The notes under the pieces are model-generated. The model was given only the letters and a program-made list of their open reading frames with translations, was not told the DNA's origin and did no database searches. From contig NZ_JAJUXI010000003.1 of assembly GCF_021390515.1 (NCBI RefSeq), forward strand, positions 124,001-188,000: a DNA stretch of 64,000 bases, given 5' to 3'. The translations under genes and the position numbers were made by a program. The DNA is from Dyadobacter sp. CY326. Lineage in GTDB: Bacteria; Bacteroidota; Bacteroidia; Cytophagales; Spirosomataceae. Positions 1-7,189 of the stretch are shown one piece after another; position 1 is the first letter of the stretch, and each line of letters starts with the position of its first letter.

Positions 1-2
1 TC

Positions 3-1343
3 GTTATGAAGGAATGCGATGTGGCCATTGCCAATCTCGCGGATTCGTGGCCGGGCGGCGAAAGGCGTGCAACAAAATGGGTTGCTTATGCATTGAAATC
101 CCGGGCTGCGTTGCATGCGGCATCACTGGCAAAATATGGTGAAAGAGCGCCCATTTCCGGAACTGCTGTGGATCAGAAATTGGTCGGAATGGACAAATCA
201 GCTGCTGCGGAATTCTATAAAGCGGCCATTGAAGCGTCTGAGGCAATTATCAATTCAGGAAAATTTGCTTTGTACAAGCCAACGCCTGCCAGTCCTGCCG
301 AAGCTGCGGAGAACTATCGCAAGCTTTTTGAAGATCCCAACATTGCGCCGGGCGAAGCAATCTTCATCAAAGGATTTGCACGCCCGGGTTCAGGAACGGG
401 CCATAATTACGGCATTTGGTTTCAACCCAATCAAACCGCCAACGGCTGGCCGCACCCCGGTCGCATGAACCCGACACTTGATTTGATTGATGCTTACGAA
501 AGCTACACCAATCCAGGACAAAGTGCCCCGATTACAACGACTGTTGCGGGCAATGACGTAAGCGATTACAACGGATTTGATCCGGCCAAAAATTACAAAC
601 GCTATGAAGATCCGGCGGGTATTTACAAAGACAAAGATGCGCGCTTATGGGCAACGGCCATTCTGCCAGGAACTGCGTGGAAAGGTCAGAAAATCATCAT
701 TCAGGCCGGATTTATTAAACCTGATGGCAATGCGCAGCTCTTTGGCGGCGAACCGATTAAAGTTGGAAGCACGACCATTTATCCATTCGGCGCCGCGGAT
801 CGCACGCAATATTCTGGCTTCGACACGTGGGGCGGCAACAACACCCGCACAGGCGTAAGCTTTAAAAAATTCCTGAATGAAGGGGTGAATGTTGCACCAG
901 GCTGGAACCAGACCGTCTCGGACTGGGCCGACTTCCGCTATGCCGAAATTTTACTCAATTATGCCGAAGCAATCGTCGAAAGCGGAACCGGTGCAGCGGC
1001 AAAAGGCGCGCAGGCTTTGAATGACATCCGCCGCCGTGCAGGTCATACCAAGGACATTCCGCTTACAATTGACAATGTGATTCGGGAGCGGAGGGTTGAG
1101 CTGGCCTTTGAAAACAAGCGTTTCTGGGATTTGGTTAGAAGACGTGAATATCACACGCTCTTCAACAACCGTGTGAGACATGCGCTCATTCCTGTGCTGG
1201 ATCTGCGCGTAACGCCTGCGAAATACATTTTCATTCGCGAAAACATTGCCCGGTTAAATCCTGCGACATTTGATTACAAACAATATTACCGTTCTATTCC
1301 AGGCATTGGCGCCAATGGATTGGTTCAAAACCCGCAATATTAA
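3..1343 (+). CDS. SusD/RagB-family nutrient-binding lipoprotein (5' end missing)
   Basis: This is the C-terminal part of a SusD-like outer-membrane glycan-binding protein, which caps a SusC TonB-dependent channel. The reading frame is open to the left edge, so the N-terminus (signal peptide, lipobox, first TPR helices) lies outside the window. The ATG at 6 is internal. The C-terminal block carries the family signature: RYAEILLNYAEA at roughly residues 310-321, then a LNDIRRRAG stretch, then ERRVELAFENKRFWDLVRR. About 446 residues are visible against a usual 480-600. The next gene, 78 bases downstream, is the DUF3823 lipoprotein that commonly follows such SusD genes. The partner susC should lie just left of the window. 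Family assignment is secure; the substrate cannot be read from the sequence. Confidence 0.93.
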   Translation, partial: VMKECDVAIANLADSWPGGERRATKWVAYALKSRAALHAASLAKYGERAPISGTAVDQKLVGMDKSAAAEFYKAAIEASEAIINSGKFALYKPTPASPAEAAENYRKLFEDPNIAPGEAIFIKGFARPGSGTGHNYGIWFQPNQTANGWPHPGRMNPTLDLIDAYESYTNPGQSAPITTTVAGNDVSDYNGFDPAKNYKRYEDPAGIYKDKDARLWATAILPGTAWKGQKIIIQAGFIKPDGNAQLFGGEPIKVGSTTIYPFGAADRTQYSGFDTWGGNNTRTGVSFKKFLNEGVNVAPGWNQTVSDWADFRYAEILLNYAEAIVESGTGAAAKGAQALNDIRRRAGHTKDIPLTIDNVIRERRVELAFENKRFWDLVRRREYHTLFNNRVRHALIPVLDLRVTPAKYIFIRENIARLNPATFDYKQYYRSIPGIGANGLVQNPQY

Positions 1344-1421
1344 CGAGCAGGCGGCATATGCTTGCAAGGTTCAACATGCGACATTGGGCCTCAGTTTTTA
1401 AGATTTAATCAATAAGAGACT

Positions 1422-2111
1422 ATGAAAAAAATCAGCATTTACTTATCAGTTTTGGCAGTGATGCTTTCTGCTGCTGGCTGTAAAATAGACAATTACCCGG
1501 CGCCGGACGCACAGCTTTTCGGGACATTTCTGGATGCAGAAACCAATGAGCCCGTGGAACAGGACATCATTCGCGGAAGCACAATTGAGTTTATCGAGCA
1601 CGGTTATGCGTCGCAAACAAAGCAGGTGATGATCGTTAAAAATGACGGCAGTTACCGTAACAACCTGATTTTTGCCAACAAATATACCATCACGCCAGTC
1701 CGCGGAAATTTTGTTCCCACCGAGCCGCAGGACGTAACGGTTGCAGGTGCAACGCAGCTTGATTTTAAAGTGCAGCCTTACATTCGTGTGAAAGATGCAA
1801 AAATTGAGAAAGTTGGTTCAAAAGTGGTTGCTACGTTTAAAATCCAGCAGACTGTGATCAACAATGTGAAGAAAATTGGCCTCTACGCGCATCCCGAGCC
1901 ATCCGTCGGCGAACCGATGCGAACGGTTTTATCTGATATGGAAATTAATGCCGCGACCGATCCCAATAAGGTTTACAAGCTGGAAATCGACATTCCCGCC
2001 AACAGCAACAACTTAAAATCGGGCAGCCAGTATTTTTTCCGGATTGGCGCACTAATCGACGCACCAGAATCCAAATTCAATTATGCCAAAGCTGTAAGAC
2101 TAACATTATAG
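1422..2111 (+). CDS. DUF3823 domain lipoprotein of a SusCD locus
   Basis: A 229-residue exported lipoprotein. The N-terminus has a short basic start, a hydrophobic core and a lipobox ending in AAGC, with the lipidated Cys near residue 20. The mature part begins with an N-terminal carboxypeptidase-regulatory-like beta domain (GTFLDAETNEPVEQD, residues ~35-50) and continues as a second beta-rich domain, the DUF3823 pattern. In Bacteroidota such proteins are encoded directly after SusD and are thought to be surface-exposed accessory glycan-binding or scaffolding proteins. The function is by association only. It is co-oriented with susD and probably cotranscribed with it. The family call rests on recognising the sequence pattern and the context. 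Confidence 0.85.
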   Translation: MKKISIYLSVLAVMLSAAGCKIDNYPAPDAQLFGTFLDAETNEPVEQDIIRGSTIEFIEHGYASQTKQVMIVKNDGSYRNNLIFANKYTITPVRGNFVPTEPQDVTVAGATQLDFKVQPYIRVKDAKIEKVGSKVVATFKIQQTVINNVKKIGLYAHPEPSVGEPMRTVLSDMEINAATDPNKVYKLEIDIPANSNNLKSGSQYFFRIGALIDAPESKFNYAKAVRLTL

Positions 2112-2128
2112 CGCACTTTGCCTGTTTT

Positions 2129-2238
2129 CCCAGGGTTGAAACCCTGGGCCAGGATATGGGTCGAGCCTACGGCTCTATTTTCTCGGAGTGAGAGCCGTAG
2201 GCTCGGCCGATATCCTAAGGACGGATTTTAATCCGTCC
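2129..2238. repeat. Three adjacent palindromes (REP/BIME-like)
   Basis: Three inverted repeats lie side by side in the gap after the DUF3823 gene. The first (2129-2148) has 9-bp perfect arms and a 2-bp loop. The second (2151-2216) has 14-bp perfect arms (2163-2176 and 2191-2204), extended outward by an imperfect match to about 26 bp, around a 14-bp loop. The third (2219-2238) has 9-bp arms and a 2-bp centre. None is followed by a T-tract, so a simple terminator is a poor explanation. The layout resembles the repetitive extragenic palindrome mosaics of bacterial genomes. Whether copies exist elsewhere on the chromosome cannot be seen here. Confidence 0.8.
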
Positions 2239-2241
2239 GAT

Positions 2242-2316
2242 GCTGGCGCGTGAGACGCTGGCGCGTGAGACGCTGGCGCGTGAGACGCTGGCGCGTGAGA
2301 CGCTGGCGCGTGAGAC
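2242..2316. repeat. Five perfect tandem copies of a 15-bp unit
   Basis: The unit GCTGGCGCGTGAGAC occurs five times without mismatch (2242, 2257, 2272, 2287, 2302), ending 18 bases before the start codon of the GH71/99-like gene. The unit is a multiple of three, so the opposite strand happens to read Ser-His-Ala-Pro-Ala repeats. I regard that as incidental, since no start signal or conserved protein supports it. Perfect identity suggests recent expansion, so copy number may vary between strains. The array occupies the 5' untranslated or promoter region of the downstream gene and could alter its expression. Confidence 0.93.
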
Positions 2317-2334
2317 TTAAAAAACAACAAATTC

Positions 2335-3645
2335 ATGAAAATCCTAAAATTCCTAACACTCTTACCTTTTCTTTCTTTCAGCTGCGATGGCGCGGATGAA
2401 AGCATACAAATAACTGAACCTAAACCAGTTGAAGAAGTTAAATATGACGACACCGGAGTGCTTTTTAAAAGCTACAAAGGGCTTGTGATGGCGGGTTATC
2501 AGGGATGGTTCACGGCTGAGGGCGATGGGGCGGAGAGGGGATGGCATCATTATCAAAAGAATGGCAAATTCGAACCGGGAGCAGCTTCCATTGATTTTTG
2601 GCCGGATGTAACGGATTATCCCAAGACATACAAGACAGCATTCAAATACAAAAATCAGGAGGCCGCGCATGTGTACAGTCCATATGACGAGGAAAGCGTT
2701 GATCTGCATTTCAAATGGATGAAAGAGCATGGCATTGACGGTGTTTACATGCAGCGATTTGTCAGCGAAGTGAAAGGTGAAAGCGGCAAAAGGCATTTTA
2801 ACAAAGTGCTGGCCAATGCATTGAAAGCCTCTAAAAAATATGGCAGGGCGATCAGCATTATGTACGATTTGAGCGGTTCCAACACGGCGGATATGGATTT
2901 CATAGCCAAAGACTGGGAGGAGCTACAAAGCACTTTCAAGCTTTTTGACAACAAGGAAAATCCGCAATATCTCCGCCATAATGGCCGTCCGCTGCTGGCA
3001 ATCTGGGGTGTGGGATTCAATGATGGTCGTAAATACAGCATCGCCGACATTCAAAAGCTCGTTGAAAAAGTGAAGGGTCCGACCAAAAAAGCATCCATTC
3101 TATTGGGCGTGCCCTATTATTGGAGAACGCTTGGCAACGACACGGAAAACTCGACATTGCTGCATACGGTCATCAAAAGTGCGGATGTGATTATGCCGTG
3201 GGCTGTGGGCCGCTACAATTCAACCAGTTATACGAGCGTTGCCGGGACGCATTTGCCGGGCGACATTGCATGGTGTAAAGCCAACAATCTCGATTACGCG
3301 CCGCTGGTTTTTCCCGGTTTTAGCTGGGGTAACTTGAAGAATGATAAGTCGTTATATAACCAGATCCCACGCGGGAGAGGTGATTTTTTGTGGCAGCAGA
3401 TTGCCGGCGCCAAACTTTCCGGCGCTGAGGCTTTGTATGTTGCAATGTTTGACGAAGTGGATGAAGGCACAGCCATTTTTAAATGCAAAAGGGAAGGGGA
3501 GCTCCCTGAAAATGCGGACGGAAAATTCGTAGGCATTGAAGGCGATTTGAAAACCGATCATTATTTATGGCTCACCGGGCAAGGCGCGAAATGGTTTCAC
3601 GGAGAATCGGGATTCAGCGCTAAGAAACCTGAAAGACCGCTTTGA
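2335..3645 (+). CDS. GH71/99-like glycoside hydrolase lipoprotein
   Basis: A 436-residue putative surface lipoprotein: the signal peptide ends in SFSC (Cys17), followed by an acidic linker. The catalytic-type domain starts near residue 45 with GLVMAGYQGWF. It continues with a tryptophan/histidine-rich WHHY segment, HFKWMKEHGIDGVYMQRF (~120-140), a DLSG strand and YVAMFDEVDEGTAIFK near residue 370. This layout matches the glycoside hydrolase 71/99-like (beta/alpha)8 barrel proteins of Bacteroidota, whose characterised GH99 relatives are endo-alpha-mannosidases or mannanases. The exact linkage cleaved is unknown. It sits downstream of susD and the DUF3823 gene on the same strand, but the repeat mosaic separates them, so cotranscription is uncertain. 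It converges with the Kelch regulator, with only 16 bases between stop codons. Confidence 0.8.
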   Translation: MKILKFLTLLPFLSFSCDGADESIQITEPKPVEEVKYDDTGVLFKSYKGLVMAGYQGWFTAEGDGAERGWHHYQKNGKFEPGAASIDFWPDVTDYPKTYKTAFKYKNQEAAHVYSPYDEESVDLHFKWMKEHGIDGVYMQRFVSEVKGESGKRHFNKVLANALKASKKYGRAISIMYDLSGSNTADMDFIAKDWEELQSTFKLFDNKENPQYLRHNGRPLLAIWGVGFNDGRKYSIADIQKLVEKVKGPTKKASILLGVPYYWRTLGNDTENSTLLHTVIKSADVIMPWAVGRYNSTSYTSVAGTHLPGDIAWCKANNLDYAPLVFPGFSWGNLKNDKSLYNQIPRGRGDFLWQQIAGAKLSGAEALYVAMFDEVDEGTAIFKCKREGELPENADGKFVGIEGDLKTDHYLWLTGQGAKWFHGESGFSAKKPERPL

Positions 3646-3661
3646 GTGGATCGAAGGCATG

Positions 3662-6241
3662 TTACGAATGCAGAACTTCGGGCATGTCTTTCCGAAACTC
3701 TTCTCCGTAAATCCGGCTGTATTCTCTGGCGAAATTCTCGAATGTGGTTTTTGCCAGAGAATGCTTGCCCAAAAGAGCCAAAGCCTTGCATTTGATCGTC
3801 ATCGCTTCTTCATTGACCGGATCAAAATAAAAGATGTAATTCGCAACTTTGATCATGAATTCGGGCTCATCGGCGACTTTTACTGAGGTCGCGTAACGCA
3901 AATACGCATCCACGATCTCATTGGAAATTTCGGATTTGAAACTATCCAGCCATTCATATTCCAGATCTGCCAGGAATGTTCCGCGTTTGCTGATTTGCGA
4001 CAGCGCCACAATGTCCAGTTTTGAAAGCGCACGCTTGTCTGAAACGAGCTTCAAATATTCGGCATAATCGACGTGAATGTGCGCATAATCAATGTTAACC
4101 CGCCAATAACCGCTTTCCTTGGAAATGTGGCACCATTTGAGTTTGTCCAAAATCCCTTTCAACTTCGCAATGTTCACCGCACGATTGTTGCGGGCACTGT
4201 CCGAGCTTTTGTCGAACCAAAGCAATTCCTTCAATTTCTCAGAGCTAATGCCTTCTCTGCGAACCGAATGCAACAAAATGACAAGGAATAATTCTTTCAA
4301 AAGCGGCGTAAACAAGCGGGTAATTTCACTTCCTTCTTCATCAAACAATTGCAGATTCCCAAACAGCATAATGCTGCTCTGCAACGGCGCAGCTTTCGTT
4401 TCAATGCCTTTTTCCTGACTTTCCGGTGCGTGCAAAGGCGTCACGAGCGCGATTTCTTGCACTTCCGTATTTTCAGTGGAAACTGGAATTGAATGCGGGT
4501 CGGAAACCATCGTTTTTCGCCGCTTGTAAAAGTAAAATCCGCCAAGCAATGCAGCCAGCGCCGCAATGATCCAGAATGTGCCGGGCGATTTTGCAGTTGC
4601 CTGCTCAACGTTGGGAATTTTGCCCAAAGGAGGCGCGTAAAGCGAATAAACCGAAACTTTCGTTTGATTTTTATCCGTCCGGAAAAGCGTCACGGCAACA
4701 AACCGGCCAGTGGACTGGTCAAAAAATAAGTCCGCAAAAGACTCGGTGTCCACAAATTCATATGGGATTTTAGAGCCAACAATCTCGTATTCAGGTTTGG
4801 TGAGCGAGCCCCGGATCAGCTGCAACTCAGATTTGAATTTATCTTTTGGAAAAATTAATGCGTAAAATGTCCCTTCTTTCTCATTGATAATCATTGAATT
4901 GGCGCAAACGAAATCTTCCTGCGGTGTTTTGAGCTCGTATATTTTTTTAAAAGCTCCTGTTTTTGTGTCAAAGAAAATGAGGTCATACCAATTGCGTGGA
5001 TTCAGGATTTGTCTGCCGGTTGTGCTGCCATAACCGCCCAAAATATAAGCACCGCCGTTAACTGTCCCTGCCGCTGCAAGATAACGCGGCGTAAAAACGG
5101 AATCTCGTGGATGAACCTGCTGCCATTGGCCCTTTGCCGGCTGATATTTTTGAATGGTGTTTTTATATTCCAAATGGCCATATCCGCCCAACATATAAAT
5201 GGTGGAATCGGCTGCTGAGTAAAATTTATTGGCATGCAAAAAGTGTGTTTTCAGTGCAGGAACAACATTCTCCTTATCCCAACGACCTGTAACCGTGTCA
5301 AAAGATGCCACTTCTTTTTCGTTAATGGCAAGATTATAAATGCGGTTCGTCGAAGGCTCATACAGCACCTGATTGTCCATAAAAATGGACTGCTTGGCTT
5401 GATAAGCGATCTTTCTGGCCTGATTGGTCGCAATGCGATGCATTGTCAATGTGTCCGTGGCAACAATCCAAACGATTCCGGCTTTCTCATTGGCAGTGAC
5501 GCGTGCCGGGCCGTCTACAACAAAGTTTTGTAACGATTGCCAATCATAATGCATCTTCTTGATCCAGAGCGGGTTCGCGACCAATCCGTCCGAATACTTC
5601 GATTCGCCGACTGCTTTGGTTCCGCTCATTTCGTCGAGCTTCCATTGAAATTTTTCAACTCCGTTTTCAAGAATAGCAACATTCCGGATCTTCATCGGCG
5701 GAACGTCCGTTGTATTGAAGTTTTTGTATTTATTGGCACCAAAAAGAATTTTATAGCAGCCATCTTTATCCAAATCGACCGTTTGCTTGAATCGCTTTGT
5801 TCCGCTGAAAACGCTCAGTGTGCCTTCGCTTTTATTAAAAACCAGCCTGATCATGTTCCAGTTTTGATAAAGCGCTTTCTCTTCAATGCCGAATGTGATT
5901 TTGGAAAACTTGTCCCCAATCACCACTTTGAATCGGTCTTTGTTCAGCGAGGAATTATCGTAAAGAATGTCAATGTTCCTCCGGTCGTTTTCGATGAGGC
6001 GAACAATGTAACCGAAATAATTTTTCTTGTGTGGTAAAAAAGAAAGCTCGAACGAGAGTTCGAAATCTTTATCAAAACAAAGCGTCTTTTCCGGCGAAAG
6101 ATCCAGCCCTGTCCTTCTGTCCTGAACGGATTCAAAACTTTCAAAACCAAGGCCATAGGACTGGGCATGACAAGCATTGCCAGCTCCATTGAAAAACTGG
6201 ATTGCCAGGAGAAAGGAAAGGATTTTAAAACATTCACACAT
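3662..6241 (-). CDS. Membrane-spanning Kelch sensor with cytoplasmic SARP-like DNA-binding region
   Basis: An 859-residue one-component regulator candidate. The ATG at 6241 is preferred to the in-frame TTG two codons upstream, because it directly begins a signal peptide (MCECFKILSFLLAIQF, cleavage near AHAQ). Residues ~30-200 look like a concanavalin/laminin-G-type beta sandwich. Residues ~240-540 contain Kelch-type strands such as STIYMLGGYGHLEYKNTI and GGAYILGGYG, predicted periplasmic. A single TM helix followed by KRR lies near residues 550-572. The cytoplasmic part begins with a winged-helix-like segment (IMLFGNLQLF at ~635), followed by a helical repeat region like the bacterial transcriptional activator domain of SARP proteins. 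Ligand and targets are unknown; the adjacent glycan genes are plausible targets. No histidine kinase or receiver motifs are present. Confidence 0.8.
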   Translation of the reverse strand: MCECFKILSFLLAIQFFNGAGNACHAQSYGLGFESFESVQDRRTGLDLSPEKTLCFDKDFELSFELSFLPHKKNYFGYIVRLIENDRRNIDILYDNSSLNKDRFKVVIGDKFSKITFGIEEKALYQNWNMIRLVFNKSEGTLSVFSGTKRFKQTVDLDKDGCYKILFGANKYKNFNTTDVPPMKIRNVAILENGVEKFQWKLDEMSGTKAVGESKYSDGLVANPLWIKKMHYDWQSLQNFVVDGPARVTANEKAGIVWIVATDTLTMHRIATNQARKIAYQAKQSIFMDNQVLYEPSTNRIYNLAINEKEVASFDTVTGRWDKENVVPALKTHFLHANKFYSAADSTIYMLGGYGHLEYKNTIQKYQPAKGQWQQVHPRDSVFTPRYLAAAGTVNGGAYILGGYGSTTGRQILNPRNWYDLIFFDTKTGAFKKIYELKTPQEDFVCANSMIINEKEGTFYALIFPKDKFKSELQLIRGSLTKPEYEIVGSKIPYEFVDTESFADLFFDQSTGRFVAVTLFRTDKNQTKVSVYSLYAPPLGKIPNVEQATAKSPGTFWIIAALAALLGGFYFYKRRKTMVSDPHSIPVSTENTEVQEIALVTPLHAPESQEKGIETKAAPLQSSIMLFGNLQLFDEEGSEITRLFTPLLKELFLVILLHSVRREGISSEKLKELLWFDKSSDSARNNRAVNIAKLKGILDKLKWCHISKESGYWRVNIDYAHIHVDYAEYLKLVSDKRALSKLDIVALSQISKRGTFLADLEYEWLDSFKSEISNEIVDAYLRYATSVKVADEPEFMIKVANYIFYFDPVNEEAMTIKCKALALLGKHSLAKTTFENFAREYSRIYGEEFRKDMPEVLHS

Positions 6242-6366
6242 AATCAAACGACCACGATCTTGCAGGGTGCTATTAAGTAAATATTAAGATTTATTTGTCA
6301 CCGTTTTACTTGAACAAGCCTTTATTTGTTTCGGTCTGGTCTTACAATTCATTGATTATTAACAAA

Positions 6367-6396
6367 AAAGGCGCCGGAACAATGTCCGACGCCTTT
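6367..6396 (-). terminator. Intrinsic terminator of the TonB-receptor operon
   Basis: An inverted repeat with 12-bp arms (6367-6378 and 6385-6396, one internal mismatch) and a 6-base loop. On the minus strand it is followed by a T-run. It lies about 25 bases past the stop codon of the LolA-like gene and fits termination of the 9739-to-6419 transcript. Confidence 0.75.
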
Positions 6397-6418
6397 CGTC
6401 TGAAATATTTTCAAAAAC

Positions 6419-7135
6419 CTATTTTACAGGTCTTTTGAATATGGCCGCGTCAACCGGCGTGTTTATCAGCACCTTGTTGGTAATGAATGACATAGAGCCC
6501 ATTTGCGCATTTGTAATGTCCATTGTGTTTGGGAATTTCACGCCTTCAACTTCCTTATAATCAGACAAGTCGATTTCGCCTGACTGGCCGTTCATGTCCA
6601 CTTTCACCTTGCTGACCAGGAATGTTTCCGCATCCAGATATTCATCCATTGCAGTTCCCTCTTTGGAAGTCACTTTCAGGTGATAAACATCTTTTTTGTC
6701 CAGTTTCTCTTTGCCTATCAGCTCCACTTTGTTGCCCTTTTCCTTATAATTAACAAGGCCGCCGAATGGATCAAGAGAACCGATCTGCTGCTTCAATTGA
6801 TCTGCCGGCATATCCTCAGGTTCGCCGGTGCCGCCCATTTGCGCAGGGCGAATCATCCAGCCTTTTGAGTCGTCCACAACCTGCACCATGGAATTGCCCA
6901 TGATCGTCGATTCATTGCGAAGTGATTTTCCAACAACAAGAACCGTTTTAGTCGGAATTTCCATCCCTTGCACCGCTAGCGAACGCTCCGTAATGACCGT
7001 ATTAATCGCTTTAATTTTGTCCATTCCGCCCAATGCAGCCACGTGTTTGTCTACAATTTCATCCACACTTTGCGCATAAGCGCTTGCCGATATTAATGCC
7101 GCTGCAATGGCGACGAACAATTGTTTTGTTTTCAT
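6419..7135 (-). CDS. Exported lipoprotein-sorting-like (LolA/LolB-fold) protein
   Basis: A 238-residue periplasmic protein. It has a clear signal peptide (MKTKQLFVAIAAALISASAYAQ) and then a mature domain starting SVDEIVDKHVAALGGMDKIKAI. This opening is typical of Bacteroidota proteins annotated as outer-membrane lipoprotein-sorting proteins, which have an open beta-barrel fold that can bind acyl chains. Beta-strand-rich segments such as YHLKVTSKEG and YLDAETFLVSKVKV follow. There is no lipobox, so it should be soluble in the periplasm. It lies 54 bases after the TonB-receptor gene and shares its terminator, which suggests a two-gene operon and a role linked to outer-membrane uptake. A true LolA function is unlikely; binding of a hydrophobic ligand is the cautious inference. 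Confidence 0.72.
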   Translation of the reverse strand: MKTKQLFVAIAAALISASAYAQSVDEIVDKHVAALGGMDKIKAINTVITERSLAVQGMEIPTKTVLVVGKSLRNESTIMGNSMVQVVDDSKGWMIRPAQMGGTGEPEDMPADQLKQQIGSLDPFGGLVNYKEKGNKVELIGKEKLDKKDVYHLKVTSKEGTAMDEYLDAETFLVSKVKVDMNGQSGEIDLSDYKEVEGVKFPNTMDITNAQMGSMSFITNKVLINTPVDAAIFKRPVK

Positions 7136-7189
7136 AAATTGTTTGTTTGGAGTAACAGTTTTAATTATAAGTCATTGTAAGCGAAATTC

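Noticed and set aside
2242..2316. Short regular repeats as a CRISPR array
   Set aside because: The units are directly tandem with no spacers and only 15 bp long, and no cas genes are present.
2175..2453. Minus-strand frame with repeated Ser-His-Ala-Pro-Ala units
   Set aside because: It is the antisense reading of the 15-bp tandem array and overlaps the start of the GH71/99-like gene; no signal, start context or homology supports it.
5537..6037. 166-codon plus-strand frame inside the Kelch regulator gene
   Set aside because: Antisense to a convincing long gene with signal peptide and domains; no independent support.
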